A stretch of 37,248 nucleotides of DNA from an uncultured Mucilaginibacter sp. (GCA_903863845.1 CAIPDP010000065.1:1-37248), one strand, 5' to 3'. Positions 6,322 through 14,477 are shown, counted from the first letter of the stretch. Numbers and translations: made by a program. The notes: generated by a model from the letters alone, not told the origin.

Positions 6322-7695
6322 TCAAGCTTTGAGTTTTTTGACGATCTCATCAGCAGGCAATTTTTCCTGACCACCGCTCACCATGTCTTTCAGGGTCAGC
6401 AAACCACTCTGCATCTCGTCGCTACCTATCATTATGGTAAAGGGTACCTGTCTGGCATTGGCATAATCAAGCTGCTTTTTGATCTTCGCACCGGCGGGGT
6501 ATAGTTCTGAAGGGATATCGCTATCGCGAAGTTGCTTCAATAAGGGCAGGGCAAATTTTTCGCCATCAGCATCAAAACAGCAGATCAACACTTTGGTTCC
6601 CTGGCTGGCAGTTTGCGGGAAAAGATCCAGCTCTTCGAGTACATCATAGATACGATCGGCACCAAATGAGATACCTACACCCGTAAGACCTTTTAAACCA
6701 AACATCCCGGTAAGGTCGTCATAACGCCCACCGCCGCCGATGCTACCCATTTGTACTTCGTTGGTCTTTACCTCGAAAATTGCTCCCGTATAATAATTCA
6801 AGCCACGTGCCAATGTAATATCCAGTTCCAGTTTAGCTGTGCGCAAAGGATTGCCAGCTATATAATTTAAAACGGTTTCAATCTCATCACAGCCTTTGAT
6901 ACCAATGACCGACCCAGCCAGCGTCGCTCTCAGGCTGGCCAGTTTGGCCTCATTTGTGCCTTGTAATAAGATAACCGGCTTGATCTTTTCGATATCATCC
7001 TCAGAAAAACCACGCTCCAGCAGCTCTTTACTAACGCCATCAAGGCCTATTTTATCGATTTTATCTATGGCAACCGTAAGGTCGGTTATGTTATCGCTTT
7101 TGTCTATAAGTTCGGCTATTCCTGATAGAATTTTTCTATTATTGATCTTAATGGTAAAATCTTTGAGTCCCATTTTGCCCAATGCTTCGTCATAGATCAT
7201 CACAAATTCCGCCTCATTCAACAGCGATTCAGAGCCAACTACATCGGCGTCGCATTGGTAAAACTCGCGGTATCTTCCCTTTTGTGGCCTGTCGGCGCGC
7301 CATACCGGCTGCACCTGAAAACGCTTAAATGGGAAAGCAATTTCATTTTGATGCATCACTACATAACGTGCAAACGGAACGGTAAGGTCGTAGCGTAGTG
7401 CTTTTTCGGAGATACCGGCAGTTACCCGTTGTACGTTTAAAGATAAGAGCAATTGCTGGTCAACCTTCAATAAATAATCGCCGCTATTTAATATTTTAAA
7501 TATAAGCTTATCACCTTCTTCTCCATACTTGCCGGTAAGGGTGCTCAAATTCTCCATAGCCGGAGTTTCTATCTGCTGATAGCCATATTTGCGGAACACA
7601 CTTTTGATGGTATCGAAAATGTAATTGCGCTTAGCCATTTCGGCCGGAGAGAAGTCGCGGGTGCCTTTGGGTACAGATGGTTTGATGGATGCCAT
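6322..7695 (-). CDS. hisS: Histidyl-tRNA synthetase
   Basis: 457 residues, a class II aminoacyl-tRNA synthetase that charges tRNA-His in the cytoplasm. Seen: KPSVPKGTRDFSP at the N-terminus, LRYDLTVPFARYV (about 100-112), motif 2 with RADRPQKGRYREFYQCD (about 133-149), the histidine-specific LARGLNYYTGAIFE (about 295-308), GSIGGGGRYDDL (about 317-328) and motif 3 GVGISFGADRI, followed by an anticodon-binding domain. ATG 7693-7695 is chosen; the longer frame begins at a TTG that overlaps the putative promoter box. It is transcribed divergently from the GNAT gene. Confidence 0.96.
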   Translation of the reverse strand: MASIKPSVPKGTRDFSPAEMAKRNYIFDTIKSVFRKYGYQQIETPAMENLSTLTGKYGEEGDKLIFKILNSGDYLLKVDQQLLLSLNVQRVTAGISEKALRYDLTVPFARYVVMHQNEIAFPFKRFQVQPVWRADRPQKGRYREFYQCDADVVGSESLLNEAEFVMIYDEALGKMGLKDFTIKINNRKILSGIAELIDKSDNITDLTVAIDKIDKIGLDGVSKELLERGFSEDDIEKIKPVILLQGTNEAKLASLRATLAGSVIGIKGCDEIETVLNYIAGNPLRTAKLELDITLARGLNYYTGAIFEVKTNEVQMGSIGGGGRYDDLTGMFGLKGLTGVGISFGADRIYDVLEELDLFPQTASQGTKVLICCFDADGEKFALPLLKQLRDSDIPSELYPAGAKIKKQLDYANARQVPFTIMIGSDEMQSGLLTLKDMVSGGQEKLPADEIVKKLKA

Positions 7696-7701
7696 AGGAT
7701 G

Positions 7702-7709
7702 CAAAGGTA
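7702..7709 (-). promoter_or_regulatory. Candidate -7 box for hisS
   Basis: On the minus strand TACCTTTG matches TAnnTTTG. The hisS ATG begins only 7 bases after its last G, so the message would have almost no 5' UTR. No clear -33 box. Confidence 0.45.
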
Positions 7710-7802
7710 ATACGATTTGAGGATTTTTTGATTGCCTGATCGATCTTCTGTCAAATCAAAGCTGTCCAATATGCTATGAACCAGCGTTCAGATAAATTAT
7801 TT

Positions 7803-7810
7803 TACCTTTG
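7803..7810 (+). promoter_or_regulatory. Candidate -7 box for the GNAT gene
   Basis: TACCTTTG, identical to the box in front of hisS on the other strand, ends three bases before ATG 7814. If used, transcription would start at or next to the A of the start codon (leaderless). No clear -33 box. Confidence 0.4.
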
Positions 7811-7813
7811 ACT

Positions 7814-8326
7814 ATGCCATTGCACATCCAAACCCCCCGTTTTGTGATCCGAGAGTTCAGACCAGATGATCTTGATGTTTACATGGCGCTTTACGACGAT
7901 GAGGATGTTATCCTGCATCTTCCCAAACGGAGCAAACAGGAAAACCTGGACATTTACCAAAATACTTTAAACGACTATGCCGCCGGCAAATCTCTGGGCC
8001 GCTGGGGAATATTTACCAATCATGATGGCGAATATATCGGCACCTGCCTGCTCCGCCAGTTTTATGACCAGGAGCGAAAAGTAGAGATCGGCTACCTGCT
8101 GGCCAAAAAATTCTGGGGAAAAGGTATCGCCAGTGAAATGGCTCAAATTTTAGTATGCTATGGTTTTATGCATACCGATGCAAAAGAGATCGTAGCGGTA
8201 ACTACCTTAGGCAATACCGGTTCGCAAAAAGTATTATTAAATGCTGGTTTGACACGTCGGCCCAATTTTAAGCGAGATGGGCTAGAGTTGGCTTACTTTA
8301 GTATAAAAAGGCAAGAATCAAATTGA
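7814..8326 (+). CDS. GNAT family N-acetyltransferase (RimJ/RimL-like)
   Basis: 170 residues. N-terminus LHIQTPRFVIREFRPDDLD is the usual opening of Acetyltransf_3 proteins. The acetyl-CoA loop region is YLLAKKFWGKGIASEMAQIL (about 97-116), in which WGKGIASE is the R/QxxGxG/A motif, and later TTLGNTGSQKVLLNAGL is the conserved 'N..S..vl.k.GF' helix. Such enzymes acetylate protein N-termini, small amines or antibiotics; the substrate here cannot be told. ATG 7814 is preferred over TTG 7808. Its end lies 7 bases from the convergent phosphatase gene. Confidence 0.88.
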   Translation: MPLHIQTPRFVIREFRPDDLDVYMALYDDEDVILHLPKRSKQENLDIYQNTLNDYAAGKSLGRWGIFTNHDGEYIGTCLLRQFYDQERKVEIGYLLAKKFWGKGIASEMAQILVCYGFMHTDAKEIVAVTTLGNTGSQKVLLNAGLTRRPNFKRDGLELAYFSIKRQESN

Positions 8327-8333
8327 ACATAGG

Positions 8334-8771
8334 CTACTTAGCCAAAACCCTGATCAATTCTTCGCAGCCGTCCTCAATTAACTTAAATACCGGCTCAAAC
8401 ATTTCGTTGGCATAGTAAGGATCAGGCACCTCTTTGGTGCCTAGCAACAGCTTAACTTTTGCAGCAGCTAAGGCATGTGGCGCCATAGCTTGTACGTCCG
8501 ACAGATTATACTTATCCATCACAAAAATATGATCGAATAATTCGAAGTCGCTTTTACTGAACTGCCGGCACACCTGTTTGCTGATATCGATGCCATGTTC
8601 ACGTGCTACACGAACAGAGCGGCGGTCGGGACCTTCACCAACATGCCAGCCACCGGTACCCGCTGAATCCACTTGCCAGTTAAATCCTTGCTTGGCGGCC
8701 AAATGCTGCATGATGCCCTCCGCCAAAGGCGAGCGGCATATATTACCGAGGCAAACCATGAGGATCTTCAT
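8334..8771 (-). CDS. Low-molecular-weight protein-tyrosine phosphatase
   Basis: 145 residues. The P-loop CLGNICRS (about 7-14) is the C-x5-R-S signature of this family, right after MKILMV, and the acid/base Asp is in VPDPYYAN (about 115-122), so it should be catalytic. It removes phosphate from phosphotyrosine proteins, in bacteria often BY-kinases of polysaccharide export, or acts as an arsenate-reductase relative; no kinase or ars gene is nearby, so the target is unknown. The start codon sits at the edge of a tandem repeat block (8772-8855). Confidence 0.92.
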   Translation of the reverse strand: MKILMVCLGNICRSPLAEGIMQHLAAKQGFNWQVDSAGTGGWHVGEGPDRRSVRVAREHGIDISKQVCRQFSKSDFELFDHIFVMDKYNLSDVQAMAPHALAAAKVKLLLGTKEVPDPYYANEMFEPVFKLIEDGCEELIRVLAK

Positions 8772-8855
8772 GTTGGTTGTGATTGGTTGAAGTGGTTGTA
8801 TTGGTTGTATTGGTTGTATTGGTTGTCCCGATAGCTATCGGGACAACCAACAAAA
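8772..8855. repeat. Tandem GGTTG repeats and 32-bp perfect palindrome
   Basis: Between the phosphatase start and the nuclease stop are several GGTTG words, including three head-to-tail copies of the 9-mer TATTGGTTG. They run into a perfect 32-bp palindrome (8819-8850) centred on CCCGATAG/CTATCGGG. The core TCCCGATAGCTATCGGGA recurs at 28390-28407 and, with two changes, at 20614-20631. A zero-loop perfect palindrome could form a cruciform or an RNA hairpin; there is no T-run. Confidence 0.75.
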
Positions 8856-8860
8856 CTAGT

Positions 8861-9658
8861 TCAACTAAAAATCCCATTAAGCACCCCAGCCAAACGAACT
8901 CCGGCTTTCAATAACTGGCGATTAACAAGTTCTATATGGATGTAGTTATATTTAAAAGGATTGAGGGAATCGCCGGTTTTTACTTCAGCGTAAAGTTTAT
9001 CAGCAATTTGATTTGATTCAAAAAGCCATTGACTGATGGGAGCACCTTGCCATTGCGCTACCTGAGCTGCTGTTGTATGATTGATGGTTTTGGCATACTC
9101 CGTATAACTCAATTGCTGAAATTCGATGAGCCCGGAATCCCAAACCGAATGAAGGTTAGAGGGGTTGTTGAGCCAGGTTACCTTGATATCATTACCACCC
9201 TTATCGGCAGTATGACCTGTATGCAATGGTTGGTGTACGTCTTCCACGATATGGATCAGCATACGCAGGTACAACAGCTTTTTGTCTTTTGGGAGCGATC
9301 TATCCTTCAGTTGGGTCACCAGGAAATTCAGTTTAGTATAAGCATCCACTGCAGTATCCTGTTTAAGATAAAGCTGAAGTTCAGGATAGGCGTAGGTCTT
9401 GTCGAGGTCGATAAAATGCCAGTTATATAAGTAATTATAGGCAGGATCAGATTTGATAAAATCAGCCCAGTTGCTGGCGATCGCTATACTGGTATCGCCT
9501 AAAATGGCATTAACCGCAGCACGCGCTTTGGGTGTTAGGTAACTCTCAGCAATTAAGCCGGTTATACGGTGACCCTCGGTCCCCCATGCCATCGATTGCA
9601 AAGGCAGGTATACTATGGCCAGCCCCAGCAGCAGTTTTTTGAAGATATTGTTTTTCAT
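8861..9658 (-). CDS. Secreted S1/P1-type nuclease
   Basis: 265 residues. A signal peptide of about 24 residues ends ...LQSMA, leaving Trp as the mature N-terminus (WGTEGHRITG). In the S1/P1 family this Trp1 itself binds zinc. Other zinc-ligand regions are visible: SNWADFIKSD, YNWHFIDLD, and HIVEDVHQPLHTGHTADKGG with DIKV after it, plus HSVWDSGLIE. It should be a three-zinc, single-strand-preferring nuclease/3'-nucleotidase in the periplasm or outside, scavenging nucleotides or phosphate. Its ATG overlaps the stop of the upstream lipoprotein gene by four bases (ATGA), so the two are co-transcribed. Confidence 0.94.
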   Translation of the reverse strand: MKNNIFKKLLLGLAIVYLPLQSMAWGTEGHRITGLIAESYLTPKARAAVNAILGDTSIAIASNWADFIKSDPAYNYLYNWHFIDLDKTYAYPELQLYLKQDTAVDAYTKLNFLVTQLKDRSLPKDKKLLYLRMLIHIVEDVHQPLHTGHTADKGGNDIKVTWLNNPSNLHSVWDSGLIEFQQLSYTEYAKTINHTTAAQVAQWQGAPISQWLFESNQIADKLYAEVKTGDSLNPFKYNYIHIELVNRQLLKAGVRLAGVLNGIFS

Positions 9659-10167
9659 AGTGGTTTGGGATTACAGGTACTTCGTTTAACAAGGCGTGCA
9701 ATAACAGGCTGCAGGCTTGATGCTCCATCAAATTCAAGCAGCGAATCGTTATGCTTTTGCAACTTAAAATACTCTTCATAGATACCGGATTGGAAACAGC
9801 CTCCGGGATCTTTTATTGTATAATCGCGATTACAATATTGACCCTTCACATGCAGGGTATCATTGCGCTGCTCGTAATTGCCTTTCACATATTCGGTCCA
9901 GCGACCCGAGCGGGTGCAAGTATCCGGACCATTATTTACTTTACTGAAATTCCTGATCTGAATAAAGAATGAATCACAGCTAAATTTGATGGTGTACAAG
10001 GAATAGTCGGTTAGCAGTTTTTCCTTTGGCACCGAGTCTTGTTGCCATTCGCCTTGTAAAGCTAATTCGCCTTTGCCCTGTAAACCCGGGTTACGGGTGC
10101 ATGAACTAATGCCGAAAGCAAAAAGCATCATTAAAACGGAAAGGTAAAAGGGGAATGGTCTTTGCAT
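9655..10167 (-). CDS. Putative lipoprotein of unknown function
   Basis: 170 residues. MQRPFPFYLSVLMMLFAFGISSC is a lipoprotein signal with the lipobox ISSC at about 20-23, then 'TRNPGLQGKGELALQGEWQQD'-like text. Beyond the signal are mixed strands and six further cysteines, of which the pair CDSFFI and DTCTRSG and the C-terminal CFQ, CNPK could form disulfides. The 'L.G.W..DS' opening followed by small strands is reminiscent of lipocalin-like lipid-anchored domains, but I cannot name a family. It overlaps the S1/P1 nuclease gene by four bases and starts just 11 bases after the fumC terminator. Confidence 0.8.
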   Translation of the reverse strand: MQRPFPFYLSVLMMLFAFGISSCTRNPGLQGKGELALQGEWQQDSVPKEKLLTDYSLYTIKFSCDSFFIQIRNFSKVNNGPDTCTRSGRWTEYVKGNYEQRNDTLHVKGQYCNRDYTIKDPGGCFQSGIYEEYFKLQKHNDSLLEFDGASSLQPVIARLVKRSTCNPKPL

Positions 10168-10177
10168 ATGATCGACT

Positions 10178-10208
10178 AAAAAAAGCCCCTCATATTTCGG
10201 GAGGGGCC
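10178..10208 (-). terminator. fumC terminator
   Basis: Read on the minus strand, GCCCCTC (10201-10207) and GAGGGGC (10185-10191) form a 7-pair stem with a 9-base loop, followed by a run of seven Ts (10178-10184). It begins 8 bases after the fumC stop. Confidence 0.85.
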
Positions 10209-10215
10209 TGTATTC

Positions 10216-11613
10216 TTACTTTAAACTACCAACCATATCTTCAGGTTTCACCCAGGCGTCGAATTGCTCGTTGGTGAGCAAACCAAGACCAATAGCAGCT
10301 TCCCGAAGCGAGGAGTTTTGCTTCAATGCAGTTTTGGCGATCTTAGCAGCATTCTCATAACCGATATGCGGATTGAGCGCTGTTACCAGCATCAGTGAAT
10401 TTTCGAGGTGCTTTTTGATACCGGCATAATTAGGCTCGATACCAACGGCACAATGATCATTGAAAGATACGCAGGCATCGCCGATCAGCCTGGCCGACTG
10501 TAGGAAATTAGCAGCCATTACGGGTTTGAATACATTCAGCTCATAATGCCCGTTGGAGCCACCGATTGAGATGGTAACATCATTTCCCATTACCTGGGCA
10601 GCAACCATGGTAACTGCTTCGTTTTGGGTTGGATTAACTTTACCCGGCATAATAGAAGAACCGGGTTCATTATCCGGTATATGTATCTCACCGATACCAG
10701 AACGGGGGCCCGAGGCCAGCATCCGGATATCATTAGCGATCTTCATTAAAGACACAGCGATCTGTTTCAATGCACCGTGACTTTCTACAATAGCATCATG
10801 GGCTGCTAAAGCCTCAAACTTGTTATCAGCAGTACGAAAAGGCAGACCAGTAAATTTGGCGATATAATCGGCAACTTTAACGTCGTAACCTTTTGGGGTA
10901 TTGATACCTGTACCAACTGCTGTACCACCAAGGGCCAGTTCAGAAAGGTGATCAAGGGTATTTCTTAATGCTTTGATACCATGATCCAATTGCGATACAT
11001 AACCCGAAAATTCCTGGCCAAGGGTAAGCGGTGTAGCGTCCATCAGGTGAGTACGGCCGATCTTCACCACATCTTTAAAAGCTTCTGATTTTGCTTTCAG
11101 CGTATCACGTAATTTTTCAATACCCGGTATGGTTACCTCCATTACGATCTTATAGGCCGCAATGTGCATCGCCGTAGGGTAAGTATCATTGGAAGACTGC
11201 GATTTGTTGACATCGTCATTTGGATGAATAAAGGTTTTGCCTTCACCCAGTACATTACCAGCCAGCACGTGAGAGCGGTTGGCAACTACCTCGTTCACGT
11301 TCATGTTAGATTGCGTGCCCGAACCCGTTTGCCAGATCACCAGCGGAAATTCTGATGCCAGTTTACCTTCCAGTATCTCGTCGCATACCTGGGCTATCAT
11401 ATCGCGCTTTTCAGCGCTAAGCACACCGAGGTCGGCATTGGTATAAGCAGCAGCCTTTTTAAGGTAAGCAAATGCATAAATGATCTCCTTCGGCATCGAT
11501 GCCTCGGGACCAATTTTAAAGTTATTGCGTGAACGTTCGGTTTGCGCACCCCAGTATTTATCGGCAGGTACCTGTACCTCGCCCATAGTATCGTGTTCGG
11601 TTCTGAAACTCAT
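10216..11613 (-). CDS. fumC: Fumarate hydratase, class II
   Basis: 465 residues, the iron-independent fumarase of the TCA cycle (fumarate to L-malate). [28 protein letters not shown] is the usual N-terminus; [28 protein letters not shown] (catalytic His region) and the signature [16 protein letters not shown] (about 317-332) are all present, with a C-terminal [19 protein letters not shown] 11611-11613 is chosen; the longer frame starts at a TTG. A terminator follows directly, so it is probably a single-gene unit with its own promoter. Confidence 0.97.
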   Translation of the reverse strand: MSFRTEHDTMGEVQVPADKYWGAQTERSRNNFKIGPEASMPKEIIYAFAYLKKAAAYTNADLGVLSAEKRDMIAQVCDEILEGKLASEFPLVIWQTGSGTQSNMNVNEVVANRSHVLAGNVLGEGKTFIHPNDDVNKSQSSNDTYPTAMHIAAYKIVMEVTIPGIEKLRDTLKAKSEAFKDVVKIGRTHLMDATPLTLGQEFSGYVSQLDHGIKALRNTLDHLSELALGGTAVGTGINTPKGYDVKVADYIAKFTGLPFRTADNKFEALAAHDAIVESHGALKQIAVSLMKIANDIRMLASGPRSGIGEIHIPDNEPGSSIMPGKVNPTQNEAVTMVAAQVMGNDVTISIGGSNGHYELNVFKPVMAANFLQSARLIGDACVSFNDHCAVGIEPNYAGIKKHLENSLMLVTALNPHIGYENAAKIAKTALKQNSSLREAAIGLGLLTNEQFDAWVKPEDMVGSLK

Positions 11614-11633
11614 GGTATTTGTATTTTGCAAGG

Positions 11634-11641
11634 CAAATTTA
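11634..11641 (-). promoter_or_regulatory. Candidate -7 box for fumC
   Basis: TAAATTTG on the minus strand, 20 bases upstream of the fumC ATG, matches TAnnTTTG exactly. No TTTG was found at -33. Confidence 0.45.
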
Positions 11642-11668
11642 GGGTTTTATTTGATGTGGGCGAAGATA

Positions 11669-11701
11669 AGACCTACGAAGTTTTTAAAACTTAGTAGGTC
11701 T
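11669..11701. repeat. 33-bp imperfect palindrome (AGACCTAC...GTAGGTCT)
   Basis: AGACCTAC (11669-11676) and GTAGGTCT (11694-11701) flank AAGTTTT/AAAACTT, giving a stem of about 15 pairs with one mismatch and a single central base. It lies in the divergent space upstream of fumC. It looks like a dispersed extragenic palindrome rather than a terminator. Confidence 0.7.
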
Positions 11702-11744
11702 AACGCCCGTTGTTAGTTGAACTTGTTTAATATTTAATTATTTG

Positions 11745-11800
11745 ATTGCCGTTGACTTCAGTCAACGGATACCTTTATGACAGAAAAGGGCTTTAGCCAA
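11745..11800. repeat. REP-like double palindrome
   Basis: CCGTTGAC-TTCA-GTCAACGG (11749-11768) is a perfect 8-pair hairpin. About 20 bases on is GGCTTTAGCC (11789-11798), a second small palindrome. Paired palindromes of this wording are the form taken by REP elements mobilised by RAYT-type transposases; no transposase is in the window. The rest of 11614-11947 holds no gene. Confidence 0.6.
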
Positions 11801-11947
11801 AATGGAGAATTGGTTAGGAGCGTTTGATTCGATAGGAAGTTCAACTTTTACGGTTATCAACTAAAACCATAACAATGTTTAAAACTTTAATTCTGTGCCG
11901 GGCGATAATTTCCAATTTTCGCAAACGTTAAATACCCGGCTTGTATA

Positions 11948-13162
11948 ATGAGATCAGTGATAAAAAAGTTAATACCTATTTCTACCCCTTTATTGGTTTT
12001 GCTGGCCTGCGGAAACAATAATGCGAGTTCAAAAACCAGCGAATCTGCCCCCTCGCATACTTCCTTCCATCCGACCGAACTATTAAAATATAACCCTAAG
12101 AATGAAGACAAAAGAATAGATGAGTTTTTCCATAAACTGCACCGCAACAGCGCTTTCAACGGCAATATTTTGGTTGCGAAGCATGGAAAGATCATTTATG
12201 AGAACGCTTTGGGCTGGGCCAATCATCTTACACGCGATAGTCTGAAGATTAATTCGCAGTTCCAGCTGGCTTCGGTTACCAAAACCATGACCTCAACAGC
12301 GATCATGCAGTTATGGGAACGCGGTAAAATCAAACTCGACCAGGATGTTCGCGATTTTTTCCCGAATTTTCCATACCAGGGCGTTACCATACGTTTGCTA
12401 CTCACCCACCGCTCAGGCATGATGAACTATGTATATTTTGTGGACGATCTGTATCGGGCAAACCATTGGAGCGAAAAGAAAGGGATAACCAATGCCGAGG
12501 CAATGGACCTGATCGCAAAATACAAACCTGCTCCATTTAACAAGCCTAACAAACGTTTCCTATACAATAACTCCAACTTCATGGTACTGGGTGCCATCAT
12601 CGAAAAGGTGAGTGGTATGAGCTACGCCGAATATATGAAGAAGAACGTTTTTGAACCAGCCGGCATGAGTCACACTGCCGTATACTCAAAGGCTGCTTAT
12701 GACAAAATTCCGGTTGATGTGATCGGTCACGATCGCAACAGCTGGCGCTATTCGGTTGTACCAAATGTACTCGACGGCCCTGTCGGCGACAAAGGTATAT
12801 ACAGTACCGTAGGCGACCTGTTCCTGTTTGACCAGGCTCTGCGTGCAGGTATGCTCATTAAACCCTCTACCCAGGATTCGGCGTATACTGACCGTAACCC
12901 AATGATTCGTGGCCATTTCAACTACGGCTATGGCTGGCGTTTATTTGAAGCACCCGGCCAGAAGGTGGTATACCATACTGGTTGGTGGCATGGTTTCAGG
13001 CATATTTATGTACGTGATCTTAAAAATGACGTCACTATCGTACTGCTTGGCAACCTGTGCAATGGCGCATTGGTGCATATCGACGACCTTTTCAAACTGG
13101 AAGGTATCCCGGTTATCCGCAAAGGTGCATACAGTGGTTCGGGGGAGACATCGGAAGATTAG
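11948..13162 (+). CDS. Serine hydrolase lipoprotein, beta-lactamase/PBP fold (class C-like)
   Basis: 404 residues. A lipoprotein signal ends in LLVLLAC (lipobox Cys at about 21). The catalytic set of the AmpC/esterase-EstB/DD-peptidase superfamily is visible: SxxK in ASVTKTMTSTAIMQL (about residue 109-112), the Tyr-x-Asn in FLYNNSNFMVLG (about 200), and HTGWWHGF (about 346) in place of KTG. The HTG variant is common in this group. Likely attached to the inner leaflet of the outer membrane or in the periplasm; substrates may be peptides, esters or cell-wall stems, and real beta-lactamase activity is not implied. A stretch of repeats separates it from the YbaB gene. Confidence 0.92.
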   Translation: MRSVIKKLIPISTPLLVLLACGNNNASSKTSESAPSHTSFHPTELLKYNPKNEDKRIDEFFHKLHRNSAFNGNILVAKHGKIIYENALGWANHLTRDSLKINSQFQLASVTKTMTSTAIMQLWERGKIKLDQDVRDFFPNFPYQGVTIRLLLTHRSGMMNYVYFVDDLYRANHWSEKKGITNAEAMDLIAKYKPAPFNKPNKRFLYNNSNFMVLGAIIEKVSGMSYAEYMKKNVFEPAGMSHTAVYSKAAYDKIPVDVIGHDRNSWRYSVVPNVLDGPVGDKGIYSTVGDLFLFDQALRAGMLIKPSTQDSAYTDRNPMIRGHFNYGYGWRLFEAPGQKVVYHTGWWHGFRHIYVRDLKNDVTIVLLGNLCNGALVHIDDLFKLEGIPVIRKGAYSGSGETSED

Positions 13163-13184
13163 TTTTTATTAGTTGAAAATGTTG

Positions 13185-13264
13185 TACTGGTTGTATTAGT
13201 TGAAGAAGTTCTTCCTTTTTCTAAACTTTACATGCCAAAACCAATACAACTAATACAACCAGTA
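13185..13264. repeat. 18-bp perfect inverted repeat of GGTTGTATTAG type
   Basis: TACTGGTTGTATTAGTTG (13185-13202) and its exact complement CAACTAATACAACCAGTA (13247-13264) are separated by 44 bases, between the serine hydrolase and YbaB genes. Copies of CCAATACAACC continue to the YbaB start. The words resemble the TATTGGTTG repeats at 8772-8820. Confidence 0.7.
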
Positions 13265-13282
13265 TATCCAATACAACCAACA

Positions 13283-13588
13283 ATGTTCGATAAACTACTC
13301 GAAGCCAAACAAAAAGCCGAAGCTGTAAAAAAGCGCCTTGACGGACTCAACGTAACTGGCATCGCCGAAGGCGGGAAGATCAAAGTAACCGCTAACGGCA
13401 ACAAGGTGATTCAATCTATTTCGCTTGATGATGAATTCCGGAAGTCTGCCGACAAGGAAGAATTGGAAGAACTGCTGACCATCGCTGTAAACAAAGCCCT
13501 GGAGCAGGCCGAAAATCTGAACCAAAGTGAAATGGCTGCCTTATCCAAAGACATGTTTGGCGGATTGGGTGGTTTGTTTGGGAAATGA
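13283..13588 (+). CDS. YbaB/EbfC family nucleoid-associated protein
   Basis: 101 residues from MFDKLLEAKQKAEAVKKRLDG, the usual start of this DNA-binding dimer. The central strands IKVTANGNKVIQSISLDDEF and the C-terminal helix ending MFGGLGGLFGK are typical. These proteins bind duplex DNA without strong sequence preference and form tweezer-like dimers. A longer frame from 13232 would add 17 residues encoded by the CCAATACAAC repeat, which is not credible as protein, so ATG 13283 is chosen. In many genomes ybaB accompanies dnaX and recR; neither is present here. Confidence 0.92.
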   Translation: MFDKLLEAKQKAEAVKKRLDGLNVTGIAEGGKIKVTANGNKVIQSISLDDEFRKSADKEELEELLTIAVNKALEQAENLNQSEMAALSKDMFGGLGGLFGK

Positions 13589-13668
13589 TTAGCTGAAAAG
13601 TTGGAACGTTGAAATTTTGTAAGGTTAGGGCCTTCTCCCTGAAAAATGACTCCATCACAATAAATTTA

Positions 13669-13700
13669 CTTGAATTGTCTAAACATTCAATATAGCTTTG
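13669..13700 (+). promoter_or_regulatory. Promoter of the MBL-fold hydrolase gene
   Basis: CTTG (13669-13672) and TAGCTTTG (13693-13700) are spaced 20 bases apart, close to TTTG-N19-TAnnTTTG. The expected start near 13706 leaves a leader of about 36 bases. Confidence 0.6.
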
Positions 13701-13742
13701 CGCTTTAATGTTACAGCGTTTTAACCTTGCAACAAAATAGCT

Positions 13743-14420
13743 ATGAAATTCACCTATTACGGCCATGCCTGTTTCGAGCTTGAAACTGGTGGCAAAAAAC
13801 TTTTATTTGACCCATTTATAACGCATAACGAGTTGGCAAAGCATATCGATGTCAACAGCCTGCAACCCGATTATATCTTGCTGTCGCACGGGCATGGCGA
13901 TCACATTGCTGATGTATTTGCGATACAAAAAAACAGTGGTGCCAAGGTGATCGCAATTGCTGATATCGCCGGTTGGTTAGGCGGAAAAGGGATACCCGAC
14001 GCCCACGGTATGAATATAGGTGGTGGGTTCAATTTCGATTTCGGCAGAGTAAAAATGGTTAATGCGATCCATTCCAGCTCGATGCCTGATGGTTCTTATG
14101 GCGGCAATCCCGCTGGTTTTGTGATCTATGCAGAAGGAAAAAAGATATATTATGCCGGAGACACAGCCCTGCATTATGACATGAAACTGCTGGCCGATGA
14201 AAACCTCGACTGGGCGATCCTACCAATAGGCGACAACTTTACAATGGGAGCAGAGGATGCTATTAAAGCAGCTGGTTTTATCAACTGCAGCAATGTGATC
14301 GGCGTACACTATGATACTTTCCCGCCGATACGTATCGATAAGGCAGCAACTCTTGCCAAATTTGCTGAGGCTGATCTTAATCTGCAATTGCTTCCGATAG
14401 GCAATACAATTGAACTTTAA
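13743..14420 (+). CDS. UPF0173-type metal-dependent hydrolase (MBL fold)
   Basis: 225 residues. MKFTYYGHACFELETGGKKLLFDPFI is the UlaG-like/UPF0173 opening. The metallo-beta-lactamase signature HxHxDH is LSHGHGDHI (about 49-57), followed by IHSSS, GDTALHYDM (metal Asp) and GVHYDTFPPI (metal His). All expected metal ligands are present. Substrate unknown for this family; a phosphodiesterase or lactone-type hydrolysis in the cytoplasm is usual for the fold. Own promoter upstream and a strong shared terminator downstream. Confidence 0.93.
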   Translation: MKFTYYGHACFELETGGKKLLFDPFITHNELAKHIDVNSLQPDYILLSHGHGDHIADVFAIQKNSGAKVIAIADIAGWLGGKGIPDAHGMNIGGGFNFDFGRVKMVNAIHSSSMPDGSYGGNPAGFVIYAEGKKIYYAGDTALHYDMKLLADENLDWAILPIGDNFTMGAEDAIKAAGFINCSNVIGVHYDTFPPIRIDKAATLAKFAEADLNLQLLPIGNTIEL

Positions 14421-14423
14421 TGG

Positions 14424-14461
14424 CAAATAAAAAGCCACCGCAATCGGTGGCTTTTTATTTG
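14424..14461. terminator. Bidirectional terminator between MBL hydrolase and glgC
   Basis: A perfect 17-pair stem (14424-14440 with 14445-14461) around the loop CAAT. The GC core GCCACCG/CGGTGGC is flanked by AAAAA and TTTTT, so it ends transcription from both converging genes. Confidence 0.92.
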
Positions 14462-14477
14462 TCAGTTCAAAAAGGTT

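Noticed and set aside
11948-13162. Antibiotic resistance beta-lactamase
   Set aside because: The fold and SxxK fit, but KTG is HTG and the lipoprotein belongs to a broad serine-hydrolase group, so resistance should not be inferred.
13232-13282. Longer YbaB reading from 13232
   Set aside because: The added 17 residues are just translated CCAATACAAC repeat; the family starts at MFDKL.
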